The notes under the pieces: generated by a model
What the model saw: the letters and a program-made list of their open reading frames with translations, nothing else
Database searches by the model: none
Told to the model about the DNA's origin: nothing
NCBI RefSeq assembly: GCF_003284965.1
Contig: NZ_QMEW01000001.1
Location: forward strand, 124,001-188,000
Direction of reading: 5' to 3'
Origin: Mycolicibacterium sp. GF69
Lineage (GTDB): Bacteria; Actinomycetota; Actinomycetes; Mycobacteriales; Mycobacteriaceae
Length of the DNA: 64,000 bases
Program-made: the position numbers and the translations under genes
Shown here: one piece after another, positions 31,691-42,126 of the stretch
How positions within the stretch are numbered: the stretch's first letter is position 1
How the letters are laid out: each line of letters begins with the position of its first letter

Positions 31691-33724
31691 ATGTCCCGCC
31701 GCATCTCCTGGGTACTGGCGGTGCTCGTGGTGCTCGTCTCCGGCGCGCTGATGGCCATCGTCGGCAGCGACGACTCGAGCGCGCGGTCGCCGGTTCCTGT
31801 TCCGGACTCCGCCGAGTCGGCGCGCGTCGACGCCCTGCGTGCGCAGTTCCCGGGCGGCGAACGCGTCCCCGCGATCGTCATCGTCACCCGCGAGGACGGG
31901 GCCCCGCTGAGCCCCGGCGACCTCGACGCCGTCAACCGCAAATGGCCCGGGACCCAAGTGTCCGAAGACCGCGCGGCCGCCCTGGCGGTGGTGCCGTTGA
32001 ACGCCGAACTCACCGGGTTCGAACTCAACGACGAGGTCAAAAAGGTGAGAGCGGATGCGGCCGAGGGTCTGCCGTCCGACCTGCGCAGTGAGGTCACCGG
32101 CGGGCCGGCGTTCGGCGCCGACATCGCGAACTCGTTCTCCGGAGCCAACTTCACGCTGTTGGCGGTCACCGCGGCGGTGGTGGCGCTGCTGCTGATCATC
32201 ACCTACCGCTCCCCGGTGTTGTGGTTGGTGCCCCTGGCGGTGATCGGCTTCGCCGACCGGGTCGCCGCGGTGCTCGGCACGGCTGTCGCCCAGGCGTTCG
32301 GCATGAGCCCGGACGGTTCGACCTCGGGCATCACCAGCGTGCTGGTGTTCGGCGCGGGCACCAATTATGCGCTGCTGCTCATCTCGCGGTATCGAGAAGA
32401 GTTGAGCCGCGGCGGCTCTGAGCGACGGTCAGACCATCGCGACGCTCTGGACACCGCGGTGCGCCGCGCCGGCCCGGCGATCATCGCCAGCAATGCCACC
32501 GTCGTGCTGGCACTGCTCATGCTGGTGTTCGCTTCGTCGCCGAGCGTGCGCAGCCTCGGCGTACAGGCCGCGGCAGGGCTGATCGTTGCGGCGGTGTTCG
32601 TGCTGCTGGTGTTGCCACCGCTGCTCGGCCTGTTCGGAAGGCGGTTGTTCTGGCCGTTCATCCCGAAGGCCGGGGGCCGGACGCTCACCGACAGCGGTAT
32701 CTGGCATCGCATCGCCGAGGCGGTGGCCCGCAGACCCGGCCGGGTCGCGGCGGTGGCGCTCGCCGGTCTCGGTCTGTTGTGCATCGGGTTGGCTGCCACG
32801 CCGATCGGGCTGTCGCAGACCGAACAGTTCCGCGTGCAGGCGGAGTCGGTCACCGGTTACGAACGGCTCGCCGACCACTTCCCCAGCGGTCTGACCGATC
32901 CCACCCGCGTCATCGCGGCGACCGCCCGCGCCGCCGACGTACAGCGCGCGATCACCGAGACACCCGGCGTGGTGTCGGCGCAGCCCGCGGGCCAGACCCC
33001 CGACGGCCTGACCCAGTGGTCGGTCGTGCTCGAGGCCGAACCCGCCTCCGATGAGGCGTTCGAAACCATTGACGCACTGCGTAGTTCGGTGCGCGGTGTC
33101 GATCCGGGAGCACTGGTGGGCGGCTCGGATGCGACCGCGCGGGACGCCAGCGCCGCTGCCTCGCGGGATCGAGCTGTGGTGGTGCCGGCGATCCTGCTCG
33201 TGGTGCTCGCGGTGCTCTACGTGTTGCTGCGCGCCGCGCTGGCACCGCTGGTTCTGGTCGCGGTGACCGTGCTCAGCGCGCTGGCCGCGCTGGGTCTCGG
33301 CGGCTGGGCCAGCGTGCACTTGTTCGGCTTTCCCGCGCTGGACAACACCACACCGCTGTTCGCGTTCCTGTTCCTGGTCGCGCTCGGCGTGGACTACACG
33401 ATCTTCCTGGTCACCCGTGCGCGCGAGGAGACCCCCGAACACGGCACCCGCGACGGGATCGTGCGCGCCGTTTCGGCAACCGGAGCGGTGATCACCAGCG
33501 CGGGCATCGTGCTGGCCGCGGTGTTCTGCGTACTCGGTGTGCTGCCCCTGATCGTGCTGACCCAGATCGGCATCATCGTCGGCCTCGGCATCCTGCTCGA
33601 CACTTTCATCGTGCGCACCGTGATCATCCCCGCGCTGTTCACGCTCATCGGGCCGCGCATCTGGTGGCCCGCGCTGCGCGGGCAGGACGTCGAAAGCGAC
33701 GTTTCGGTCGATCAGCGCGAGTGA
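31691..33724 (+). CDS. MmpL-like RND transporter
   Basis: A 677 aa protein with the MMPL plan: one N-terminal helix, an outer domain, five helices, a second outer domain and six helices. It is shorter than lipid-exporting MmpL proteins (about 950). The proton-relay motif is GTNYALLLISRYREE in the first half (Asn225 instead of Asp) and GVDYTIFLVTRAREE in the second (Asp568). It probably exports a hydrophobic molecule. The divergent MarR gene likely controls it. Confidence 0.87.
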   Translation: MSRRISWVLAVLVVLVSGALMAIVGSDDSSARSPVPVPDSAESARVDALRAQFPGGERVPAIVIVTREDGAPLSPGDLDAVNRKWPGTQVSEDRAAALAVVPLNAELTGFELNDEVKKVRADAAEGLPSDLRSEVTGGPAFGADIANSFSGANFTLLAVTAAVVALLLIITYRSPVLWLVPLAVIGFADRVAAVLGTAVAQAFGMSPDGSTSGITSVLVFGAGTNYALLLISRYREELSRGGSERRSDHRDALDTAVRRAGPAIIASNATVVLALLMLVFASSPSVRSLGVQAAAGLIVAAVFVLLVLPPLLGLFGRRLFWPFIPKAGGRTLTDSGIWHRIAEAVARRPGRVAAVALAGLGLLCIGLAATPIGLSQTEQFRVQAESVTGYERLADHFPSGLTDPTRVIAATARAADVQRAITETPGVVSAQPAGQTPDGLTQWSVVLEAEPASDEAFETIDALRSSVRGVDPGALVGGSDATARDASAAASRDRAVVVPAILLVVLAVLYVLLRAALAPLVLVAVTVLSALAALGLGGWASVHLFGFPALDNTTPLFAFLFLVALGVDYTIFLVTRAREETPEHGTRDGIVRAVSATGAVITSAGIVLAAVFCVLGVLPLIVLTQIGIIVGLGILLDTFIVRTVIIPALFTLIGPRIWWPALRGQDVESDVSVDQRE

Positions 33725-33808
33725 ATACGTCCTAAACGTCGGTCTCGGCGACGACGCCGCGCGCGCCGGTAACGCCGTCCGTGGACCGGGAGCCGAAGGG
33801 GTGACGCG

Positions 33809-34027
33809 ATGAAGGTGCAAGCCGACCGCGAGGTCTGCATCCAGGCGGGCAACTGCGTGATGTCGGCCGACGCGATCTTCGACCAGGATGACGACGGCAT
33901 CGTCGTGGTGCTGGCCGATACGGATGGCGGAGACATCCAGACAGGTGAAGTGCCCGACGACGAACTCGACCGCGTCAAAGAGGCCGTGAAGCTGTGTCCG
34001 TCACAGGCTTTGCGGCTCGTCGAGTAG
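33809..34027 (+). CDS. 3Fe-4S ferredoxin
   Basis: A 72 aa acidic ferredoxin. Cys10, Cys16 and Cys63 (in CIQAGNC and LCPSQA) give the three ligands of a 3Fe-4S cluster; the fourth is absent. Such proteins usually pass electrons to a cytochrome P450, yet no P450 is nearby. A clear ribosome site (GAAGGGG) precedes the ATG. Separation from the transporter by 84 bases suggests its own promoter, but none is obvious. Confidence 0.88.
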   Translation: MKVQADREVCIQAGNCVMSADAIFDQDDDGIVVVLADTDGGDIQTGEVPDDELDRVKEAVKLCPSQALRLVE

Positions 34028-34061
34028 TCGCCGATCGACGGTCCCGACGGCGGAGCACCGG

Positions 34062-36001
<1,940 letters not shown>

Positions 36002-36068
36002 TTAGATCTGCATCAAACCTTGTGCAGCCGGTGGATTACCTTATCCCAGCCGCTTGTGAGGAGACGCG

Positions 36069-36668
36069 TTGAACACCACTGACGTCGTGGTGTTGTCGTT
36101 CGGCCGCCGCCGGGTGCCCCGCGCACTGCGGGGGCTTCCGGTCGCCGAATCAGCCGATACCGCGTGCGGGCGCCTCGTCGTCGTCGGTTCCGACACCGAC
36201 CTGTCGACGGCGCTGACGCGGCTGCTGCGCACCGACCGGCTCGGCACCGAGGTGGCACACGTGCGGCGGCCGTGGCATGCGCGACGCGCGCTGCGGGGGC
36301 GCGCGACCCGGGTGCCGCTCATCCGCGACGACGGCGGCACCGTACTCGTCGGCGCGGCGTACTGGCTGGGCCAAAGCGGCCGCGAGAAGGGTTCGCGGGC
36401 GAAACTCACGGGCGAGGCCGTGGTCGACGACCACATGCTCTTCGACGGCGCGGTGACCGGTGTCCGGATCGAGCCGACGCCCACGTTGCCGGGGCTGCGG
36501 GCCTCGGTGCTGTCGCGACACATGCGGCCGCGCCGCTGGTTCACAGGGCGCGCGGCCCAGCTCGGCACCACCGGCGCCATCGTCGTTCGGGACGGCGTAC
36601 GTGCGGCTCGTCCCGTCAAGCGGTCGACTTTCTACCGGCACACCGAGGGCTGGCTGCAGGTGCGCTGA
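36069..36668 (+). CDS. Conserved mycobacterial protein (Rv0358-type)
   Basis: A 199 aa basic, soluble protein with many arginines (RRPWHARRALRGRATR). It has no membrane helix or catalytic motif that I can name. The TTG start is supported by GAGGAG 6 bases upstream. It lies between purA and a site-2 protease gene, the same order as M. tuberculosis Rv0357c-Rv0359. Function is unknown; it may bind nucleic acid or phosphate groups. Confidence 0.75.
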   Translation: MNTTDVVVLSFGRRRVPRALRGLPVAESADTACGRLVVVGSDTDLSTALTRLLRTDRLGTEVAHVRRPWHARRALRGRATRVPLIRDDGGTVLVGAAYWLGQSGREKGSRAKLTGEAVVDDHMLFDGAVTGVRIEPTPTLPGLRASVLSRHMRPRRWFTGRAAQLGTTGAIVVRDGVRAARPVKRSTFYRHTEGWLQVR

Positions 36669-36696
36669 GGCCGGTAGCGGCCGGTAGCGTTCATGC

Positions 36697-37479
36697 GTGA
36701 CCGTTCGTCCGCTGCACCGGTCGGTGCGGCCCAGCCCGGTGTTCCTGCTGATCGTGGCCGCGACGGTAGCCGGCGGCGCGACGGCATGGGTCTGCGCGAC
36801 CGACACCTCCCGGCCGCTGGCCTACGTCGGGGTGTTCACGTTCGTGATCGCGGGCTGGCTGGTGTCGCTGTGCGTGCACGAGTTCGCCCATGCCTACACC
36901 GCGTGGCGGTTCGGCGACCGCGACGTCGAGGTGCGCGGTTATCTCACGCTCAACCCGCTCAAGTACTCCCACCCGCTGTTGTCGATCGGACTGCCGGTGC
37001 TGGTCATCGCGATCGGCGGCATCGGCCTGCCCGGCGGCGCGGTGTACGTGCACACGGCCTCGATGACCGAACGCCAACGCACGCTGGTCAGCCTCGCCGG
37101 GCCGGCCACCAACCTGGTGTTCGCGGTGCTGTTGCTGGCACTGACCAGCTTCTTCTACGACCCGGCGCACGCCGTGTTCTGGGCGGGAATGGGGTTCCTC
37201 GGCTTCCTCCAGGTGACCGCGTTCGTGCTCAACATTCTTCCGGTGCCCGGCCTCGACGGGTACGGCGCGCTCGAACCGCATCTGAGCCCGCAGACGCAAC
37301 GCGCGGTGGCTCCGGCCAAGCAGTGGGGTCTGCTGATCCTGCTGCTGCTGCTCTTCAGCCCGGGACTGAACCAGTGGTTCTGGCAGACGGTGCTGTGGTT
37401 CTTCGACTTCTCCGGGGTGCCGCGCCCGCTGGTATGGCTCGGCAGCGATCTGACCCGGTTCTGGTCGGCCTGGTTCTGA
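36697..37479 (+). CDS. Site-2 protease-like M50 metalloprotease (Rv0359-type)
   Basis: A 260 aa membrane protease with HEFAH at 61-65 as zinc motif and NILPVPGLDGY (Asn179, Asp187) as the third ligand motif, embedded in about six helices. There is no PDZ domain, so it belongs to the short M50B group. Such proteases cut membrane-bound anti-sigma factors or clear signal peptides. TAGCGT (36685-36690) ends 6 nt before the GTG, so a leaderless mRNA is likely. Confidence 0.87.
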   Translation: MTVRPLHRSVRPSPVFLLIVAATVAGGATAWVCATDTSRPLAYVGVFTFVIAGWLVSLCVHEFAHAYTAWRFGDRDVEVRGYLTLNPLKYSHPLLSIGLPVLVIAIGGIGLPGGAVYVHTASMTERQRTLVSLAGPATNLVFAVLLLALTSFFYDPAHAVFWAGMGFLGFLQVTAFVLNILPVPGLDGYGALEPHLSPQTQRAVAPAKQWGLLILLLLLFSPGLNQWFWQTVLWFFDFSGVPRPLVWLGSDLTRFWSAWF

Positions 37480-37517
37480 GCCGCCCCCGTCGCGGCGTCC
37501 GCGCGCCGCTTGCAACA

Positions 37518-37535
37518 TATGCGAATCTACGCATA
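37518..37535. promoter_or_regulatory. ArsR/SmtB-like operator upstream of the zinc exporter
   Basis: TATGCG-N6-CGCATA is a perfect 6-bp inverted repeat that runs into the -10 candidate TAGATT (37534-37539), 6 nt before the ATG. This is the position and AT-rich style of SmtB-type metal sensor sites. A zinc-responsive operator at zitA has been reported for M. smegmatis, as I recall. No sensor gene lies in the window. Confidence 0.65.
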
Positions 37536-37545
37536 GATTGCTGGC

Positions 37546-38436
37546 ATGGGTGCCGGTCACGATCACAGCAGAGGTGACACCCGGGTCAGCCGGATGGTCA
37601 TCGCCGCGGCGATCCTCACCGCGTTCTTCGTGGTCGAGTTGGTCACCGCGCTGCTGATCAACTCGATCGCGCTGTTGGCAGACGCCGGCCACATGCTCAC
37701 CGACCTGGTCGCGATGTTCATGGGCCTCACCGCGGTCCTGCTCGCCCGGCACGGCAGCGCCTCGCCGACCCGCACGTACGGCTGGCACCGCGCCGAGGTG
37801 TTCACGGCGGTGGCCAACGCCGCGCTGCTGCTCGGGGTCGCGGGATTCATCCTGTCCGAGGCGATCGAGCGGATCGGTGACGCGCCCGAGGTACCCGGTG
37901 TGCCGATGATCGTCGTCGCGCTCGCGGGCCTGCTGGCCAACGCCGTCGTCGTGCTGCTGTTGCGTTCGCACGCCGAGACGAGCCTGGCCGTCAAGGGTGC
38001 CTACATGGAGGTCGTCGCCGACACCGTCGGCAGCATCGGCGTGCTCATCGCCGGGATCGTCACGGTGACGACGAAGTGGCCGTACGCCGACGTCGTGGTC
38101 GCGGTTTTCGTGGCGCTGTGGGTGTTGCCGCGAGCGTTCTCGCTGGCGCGTGCGGCCCTGCGGATCCTGTCGGAGTCCTCGCCCGCACACATCGATGTCG
38201 AGGAGTTGCGCAACGCACTGTGCGCCGTGGAGGGCGTGACCGACGTGCACGATCTGCACGTGTGGACGCTGGTGCCCGGTAAGGACATGGTCACCGCGCA
38301 CCTCACCAGCGACCGGGACTCAGCGCTCGTGCTCGACGACGCGCGCGCCGTGCTCACCGCCCGCGGGCTGGACCACGCGACGGTTCAGGTGGAACCGGGC
38401 GACGGTGGCGGCGACTGCAACTGCGAAGCGGAGTAG
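37546..38436 (+). CDS. zitA: Cation diffusion facilitator, zinc exporter (ZitA-like)
   Basis: A 296 aa CDF protein with an N-terminal HDHSRGD, six helices, the TM2 metal motif DAGHMLTD (Asp46, His49, Asp53) and TM5 EVVAD. A cytoplasmic dimerisation domain follows, ending in a GDCNCE metal-binding tail. It should pump zinc out in exchange for protons. The operator-like palindrome and leaderless promoter directly upstream predict induction by excess zinc. The neighbour is fba, as in M. smegmatis. Confidence 0.9.
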   Translation: MGAGHDHSRGDTRVSRMVIAAAILTAFFVVELVTALLINSIALLADAGHMLTDLVAMFMGLTAVLLARHGSASPTRTYGWHRAEVFTAVANAALLLGVAGFILSEAIERIGDAPEVPGVPMIVVALAGLLANAVVVLLLRSHAETSLAVKGAYMEVVADTVGSIGVLIAGIVTVTTKWPYADVVVAVFVALWVLPRAFSLARAALRILSESSPAHIDVEELRNALCAVEGVTDVHDLHVWTLVPGKDMVTAHLTSDRDSALVLDDARAVLTARGLDHATVQVEPGDGGGDCNCEAE

Positions 38437-38853
38437 TCAGGCCAGCCCGAGTTCGGTTCGCGCCGACGGGTCGCAGTCGTCGAGCAGGTCCAGGCAGCGC
38501 TGTTTCTCGTCGGCCTCTCCGATCGTGTCGGCCGCCCGCGCCAGCGCGGCGACACAGCGCAGGAACCCGCGGTTGGGCTCATGGCGGTAGGGCACCGGGC
38601 CGAACCCTTTCCACCCGTTGCGGCGCAGCTGATCCAGCCCGCGGTGATAGCCGGTGCGCGCGTACGCGTACGCCGTGATCGCCCTGTCGTCGGCCAACGC
38701 CTCCTCGGCCAACGTCGCCCAGGCGACCGACGCCGACGGATGTGCGGCCGCCACGATCGCCGGTTTCTCGCCGGCGGCGAGCTCGGCTTCGGCGGCGCTG
38801 TCGCCGGGCAGCAATACCGGATCCGGCCCCAGGAGATCACCCATCCGTGTCAT
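38437..38853 (-). CDS. DUF3151 family protein (Rv0360c-type)
   Basis: A 138 aa soluble, mostly helical protein typical of actinobacteria; conserved stretches are GDLLGPDPVLLPGD, AYARTGYHRGLDQLRR and GWKGFGPVPY. Function is unknown. Three possible ATG codons exist (38862, 38853, 38844); 38853 best fits the homologue start and has CACAAT 7 nt upstream. Its stop abuts the stop of the zinc exporter without a spacer. Confidence 0.82.
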   Translation of the reverse strand: MTRMGDLLGPDPVLLPGDSAAEAELAAGEKPAIVAAAHPSASVAWATLAEEALADDRAITAYAYARTGYHRGLDQLRRNGWKGFGPVPYRHEPNRGFLRCVAALARAADTIGEADEKQRCLDLLDDCDPSARTELGLA

Positions 38854-38969
38854 GGTCCCCATTGTGCCGTGCGCGCCATTGCCTGCGGCGGCGCACGGGG
38901 TCCGAGCGCAGCTCGGGGCGGGTGACTAAGCTTCCGGCCGTAGCGTCGTTAGGGAGGACCGCATCAGGC

Positions 38970-39842
38970 ATGTCGAATCCATCAGGGCCTGACCAGCCGG
39001 AAGAACTTCCGGACGGGTCGGACGCCTCGGACGTTCAAGCCTCCGAGACTCCCGAAACACCCGATAGCGGGCAGGCCTCCGCCGACTCCGGTGAGGCGTC
39101 GCCGGCAGACGAGGGCGCGGACCCCGCGACCGAGATCATCGAGCACCACGGTGACCACGAGCCCGCGACCGAGGTGATGGCGACCGCCCAACCGCATGCG
39201 GACGCGGCACCGGAGACCGGACAGGGCGAACGCCGATTCACCGCCCCGTCGGGTTTCGACGCGGGCACCACGCAGCGAATCGACACGCCGACCGATCCGG
39301 CCACCGAGGTGTTCTCCACCTCCGCTGCGCCAGGACAGCAGAGACCTGTTGCCCCGCAACTCATTCCACCGCGTGGAGAGATGCCCAAGCCGCCGCACCA
39401 GCGCCGCAGCTGGGGTTGGGTGGTGGCGGTGGTGTTGGTCATCGCCGCGCTGGTCGCGATCGCGGTGCTGGGCACCGTGCTGCTGACCCGGGACTCGGGC
39501 CCCAAGGTGTCGCAGGAAGAGATGGTCCGCAACACCATCGAGGAGTTCGACACCGCGATCCAGAACGGTGACCTGCCCAAGCTGCGCAGCATCACGTGCG
39601 GCAGCAAGCGGGACAGCTACGTCAAATACGACGACGAGACCTGGGACGAGATCCACGAACGGGTGGCCGCCGCCAAGCAGTACCCGGTGGTCGCCAGCAT
39701 CGACCAGGTGGTGATCAACGGCGACCACGCCGAGGCGAACGTCACCGCGTTCATGGCGTACGCACCCCAGACCCGGTCCACCCGCAGCTTCGACCTGGAG
39801 TTCCGCGACGACCAGTGGAAGGTCTGTCAGGCGCCGCAATAA
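38970..39842 (+). CDS. Single-pass membrane protein with DUF4878-like domain (Rv0361-type)
   Basis: A 290 aa protein. Residues 1-135 are an acidic, low-complexity cytoplasmic tail. A helix follows at about 152-173, and the exported domain (180-290) resembles that of the protein at 29346 (Cys after SIT, then VTAFMAY). The ATG has AGGGAGG upstream (38951-38957). It precedes fba, convergent, with a 16-bp stem hairpin between them. It may be an envelope or division-associated protein; no catalytic residues. Confidence 0.82.
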   Translation: MSNPSGPDQPEELPDGSDASDVQASETPETPDSGQASADSGEASPADEGADPATEIIEHHGDHEPATEVMATAQPHADAAPETGQGERRFTAPSGFDAGTTQRIDTPTDPATEVFSTSAAPGQQRPVAPQLIPPRGEMPKPPHQRRSWGWVVAVVLVIAALVAIAVLGTVLLTRDSGPKVSQEEMVRNTIEEFDTAIQNGDLPKLRSITCGSKRDSYVKYDDETWDEIHERVAAAKQYPVVASIDQVVINGDHAEANVTAFMAYAPQTRSTRSFDLEFRDDQWKVCQAPQ

Positions 39843-39844
39843 GG

Positions 39845-39891
39845 GATTTCGGTGCGCTACCTATCGCTGCGACTTGTAGCGCACCGAAATC
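39845..39891. terminator. Perfect 16-bp stem hairpin between convergent genes
   Basis: The 16-base arm at 39845-39860 (starting GATTTCGGTGCG) is exactly complementary to 39876-39891, with a 15-base loop. The right arm reaches into the fba stop codon. It probably ends transcription from both directions, since the stem is far stronger than chance. There is no T-tract. Confidence 0.75.
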
Positions 39892-40930
39892 ACTGGTTTG
39901 CGGTGACCGAACGGCCCGCGCTGTGTAGGTCTCGGCACGCCTCGACGACGCGTTCGGCCATCGACGCCTCGGCCTTCTTCAGATAGCTGCGCGGGTCGTA
40001 GACCTTCTTGTCCCCGACTTCGCCGTCGATCTTGAGCACGCCGTCGTAATTGGTGAACATGTGCGCCGCGACGGGCCGGGTGAACGCGTACTGGGTGTCG
40101 GTGTCGACGTTCATCTTCACCACGCCGTAGCGCAGCGAATCCTCGATCTCGGACTTCAGCGAGCCCGACCCGCCGTGAAAGACGAAGGCGAAAGGCTTTG
40201 CATCCGAGGGCAATCCGAGTTTGGCGGCGGCGACCTTCTGCCCTTCGTCGAGGATGTCGGGCCGCAGCTTCACATTTCCCGGCTTGTACACGCCGTGCAC
40301 GTTGCCGAACGTCGCGGCCAACAGGTACCTGCCGTGTTCGCCCGCGCCGAGCGCCTCGACGGTCTTCTCGAAGTCCTCCGCCGTCGTGTAGAGCTTGTCG
40401 TTGATCTCGTGTGCCACACCGTCTTCCTCACCCCCGACGACGCCGATCTCGATCTCCAGGACGATCTTGGCAGCGGCGGCCTCCTGCAGCAGTTCGCGAG
40501 CGATCTCGAGGTTCTCCTCGAGCGGCACCGCGGAGCCGTCCCACATGTGCGACTGAAACAGCGGCTGTCCGCCGTCGGCGACCAGTTGCCGTGAGATCGC
40601 CAGCAGCGGACGCACATAGGTGTCGAGCTTGTCCTTGGGACAGTGATCGGTGTGCAGCGCCACCGTCACCGGATACCTCGCGGCGACGACATGAGCGAAC
40701 TCGGCCAGCGCGACCGCACCGGTGACCATGTCCTTGACCCCAAGGCCTGATGCGAATTCCGCTCCGCCGGTGGAGAATTGGATGATCCCGTCGCTGCCCG
40801 CGTCGGCGAAGCCCTTGATCGCGGCGTTGACGGACTCCGACGACGTGCAGTTGATGGCCGGGAACGCGTACGCGTGTTCTTTGGCTCGGGCAAGCATTTC
40901 CGCGTACACCTCAGGCGTTGCGATGGGCAT
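39890..40930 (-). CDS. fba: Class II fructose-bisphosphate aldolase
   Basis: A 346 aa zinc aldolase of glycolysis and gluconeogenesis. The metal and substrate motifs include the TDHCPKDK segment near residue 96, LEIEIGVVGGEEDG, and GNVHGVYKPG. Length matches the roughly 344 aa mycobacterial enzyme, which is essential in M. tuberculosis. A GAGAGGA ribosome site precedes the ATG. The neighbour order fba/DUF3151/Rv0361 is conserved. Confidence 0.96.
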   Translation of the reverse strand: MPIATPEVYAEMLARAKEHAYAFPAINCTSSESVNAAIKGFADAGSDGIIQFSTGGAEFASGLGVKDMVTGAVALAEFAHVVAARYPVTVALHTDHCPKDKLDTYVRPLLAISRQLVADGGQPLFQSHMWDGSAVPLEENLEIARELLQEAAAAKIVLEIEIGVVGGEEDGVAHEINDKLYTTAEDFEKTVEALGAGEHGRYLLAATFGNVHGVYKPGNVKLRPDILDEGQKVAAAKLGLPSDAKPFAFVFHGGSGSLKSEIEDSLRYGVVKMNVDTDTQYAFTRPVAAHMFTNYDGVLKIDGEVGDKKVYDPRSYLKKAEASMAERVVEACRDLHSAGRSVTANQ

Positions 40931-40992
40931 CAGCCGTCCTCTCGCCGGTTTCGGCGATTATCCCACCGGCAAGCCCGGCTCACCGGCTCAAC

Positions 40993-42018
40993 TCACATCG
41001 TCAAAACCATGCGGTAGCGAGCCCGGCCCTCCGCCATCGCGGCGTAGGCCTCGGCGGCCTCGGCCAGCGGTCGCTCCTCGATCCGCGCCCGCACCCCGCT
41101 CTGCACGGCGAAGCGCATCGTCTCCTCGACGTCGCGCGAAGTGCCCGACGGGTGTCCGCTCACGCTGAGACCGTCGGAGATCAACTGGGCCGGCGCGATC
41201 GGGAGCGGATCGCCGGTGACGCCGATGATCACGAGCTCGCCCTGTGGCCCGAGACCGCCGACGGTGTCGGCCATCGCCTGCGAGTTCGCCGCGGTCGCCA
41301 GCACCACCGCGGCGCCGCCGAGGTGCTTGAGCGCCTCGGCGACGTCGACGGCCCTGGAGTCGATGTAGTGGTGGGCGCCCAGTTCGCGGGCATCGGCCTC
41401 CTTTTCTGCACCGCGGGCGATCGCCACGGTCTCGAATCCCATCGCCCGGGCGAACTGCACACCCAGGTGTCCCAGACCGCCGACCCCGAGTACCGCGACC
41501 AGGTCACCGGACTTGGCCCTGGTGTTGCGCAGGCCGTTGAAAGTGGTGACGCCCGCACACCCCATCGGGGCGGCTTCGGCGAACGACACACCGTCGGGGA
41601 TCCGGGCCAGCGCGGTCACCGGCGCGGTCACCGATTCGGCGTAGCCGCCGGGATAGTGCAGGCTCGGTACCTGCATGCGCGCGCACTGCATGAACTGCCC
41701 CTTGCGGCACGGCACGCAGCGGTTGCAGTTGCCGCCGAACCATCCGACGGCCACGCGCTCGCCGACCGCGAACGCGTCGACACCGTCGGAGACCCCGTCG
41801 CCCAGCTCGGCGACCGTCCCGGCGATCTCGTGTCCCAGCGTGATCGGCCAGGTCATATTCGGGAAGCCGCCGGCGACCAACCCCTGGTCGGTGCCGCACA
41901 CCCCGCACGCGGCGACCTCTATGCGGACGTGGTCGCGCGGCGGTGTGGTGGTCTCGACGTCGGCGAAGGTGAACGGGGCGCCCGCGGTTTCGACCAGAAC
42001 GGCCTTGTGAGTCGGCAT
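40993..42018 (-). CDS. Zinc-dependent alcohol dehydrogenase (MDR family)
   Basis: A 341 aa medium-chain dehydrogenase. The catalytic zinc region is CGVCGTDQG and GHEIAG, the structural zinc Cys cluster is NCNRCVPCRKGQFMQC, and the Rossmann motif is GVGGLGHLG. TACGCT (42025-42030) lies 6 nt upstream of the ATG, so it probably has a leaderless promoter. The substrate is likely a primary alcohol or aldehyde, unproven. Confidence 0.9.
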   Translation of the reverse strand: MPTHKAVLVETAGAPFTFADVETTTPPRDHVRIEVAACGVCGTDQGLVAGGFPNMTWPITLGHEIAGTVAELGDGVSDGVDAFAVGERVAVGWFGGNCNRCVPCRKGQFMQCARMQVPSLHYPGGYAESVTAPVTALARIPDGVSFAEAAPMGCAGVTTFNGLRNTRAKSGDLVAVLGVGGLGHLGVQFARAMGFETVAIARGAEKEADARELGAHHYIDSRAVDVAEALKHLGGAAVVLATAANSQAMADTVGGLGPQGELVIIGVTGDPLPIAPAQLISDGLSVSGHPSGTSRDVEETMRFAVQSGVRARIEERPLAEAAEAYAAMAEGRARYRMVLTM

Positions 42019-42126
42019 TTTTCGAGCGTATCGGCGCAGGCGCGGCTCCGCCTGGCAAAACATTTCGCGATCGACGTCGCTTTCCGTTGCCTGGCCGGCG
42101 GCGCCGGCCCGGTATCTTGGGGCCTT

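Noticed and set aside
31691..33724. Possibility that the short MmpL-like gene is truncated
   Set aside because: Both halves of the transporter, including the two relay motifs and terminal helices, are complete; short MMPL proteins of this size are normal in actinobacteria.
36691..38301. 536-codon frame on the minus strand over the site-2 protease and zinc exporter
   Set aside because: Antisense to two well-supported membrane proteins; the product is a His/Gln/Arg-rich nonsense composition.
37546..38436. Glu in place of His in the TM5 motif of the zinc exporter as a sign of lost function
   Set aside because: ExxxD at this position is frequent in CzcD-like members, so it does not indicate inactivity.
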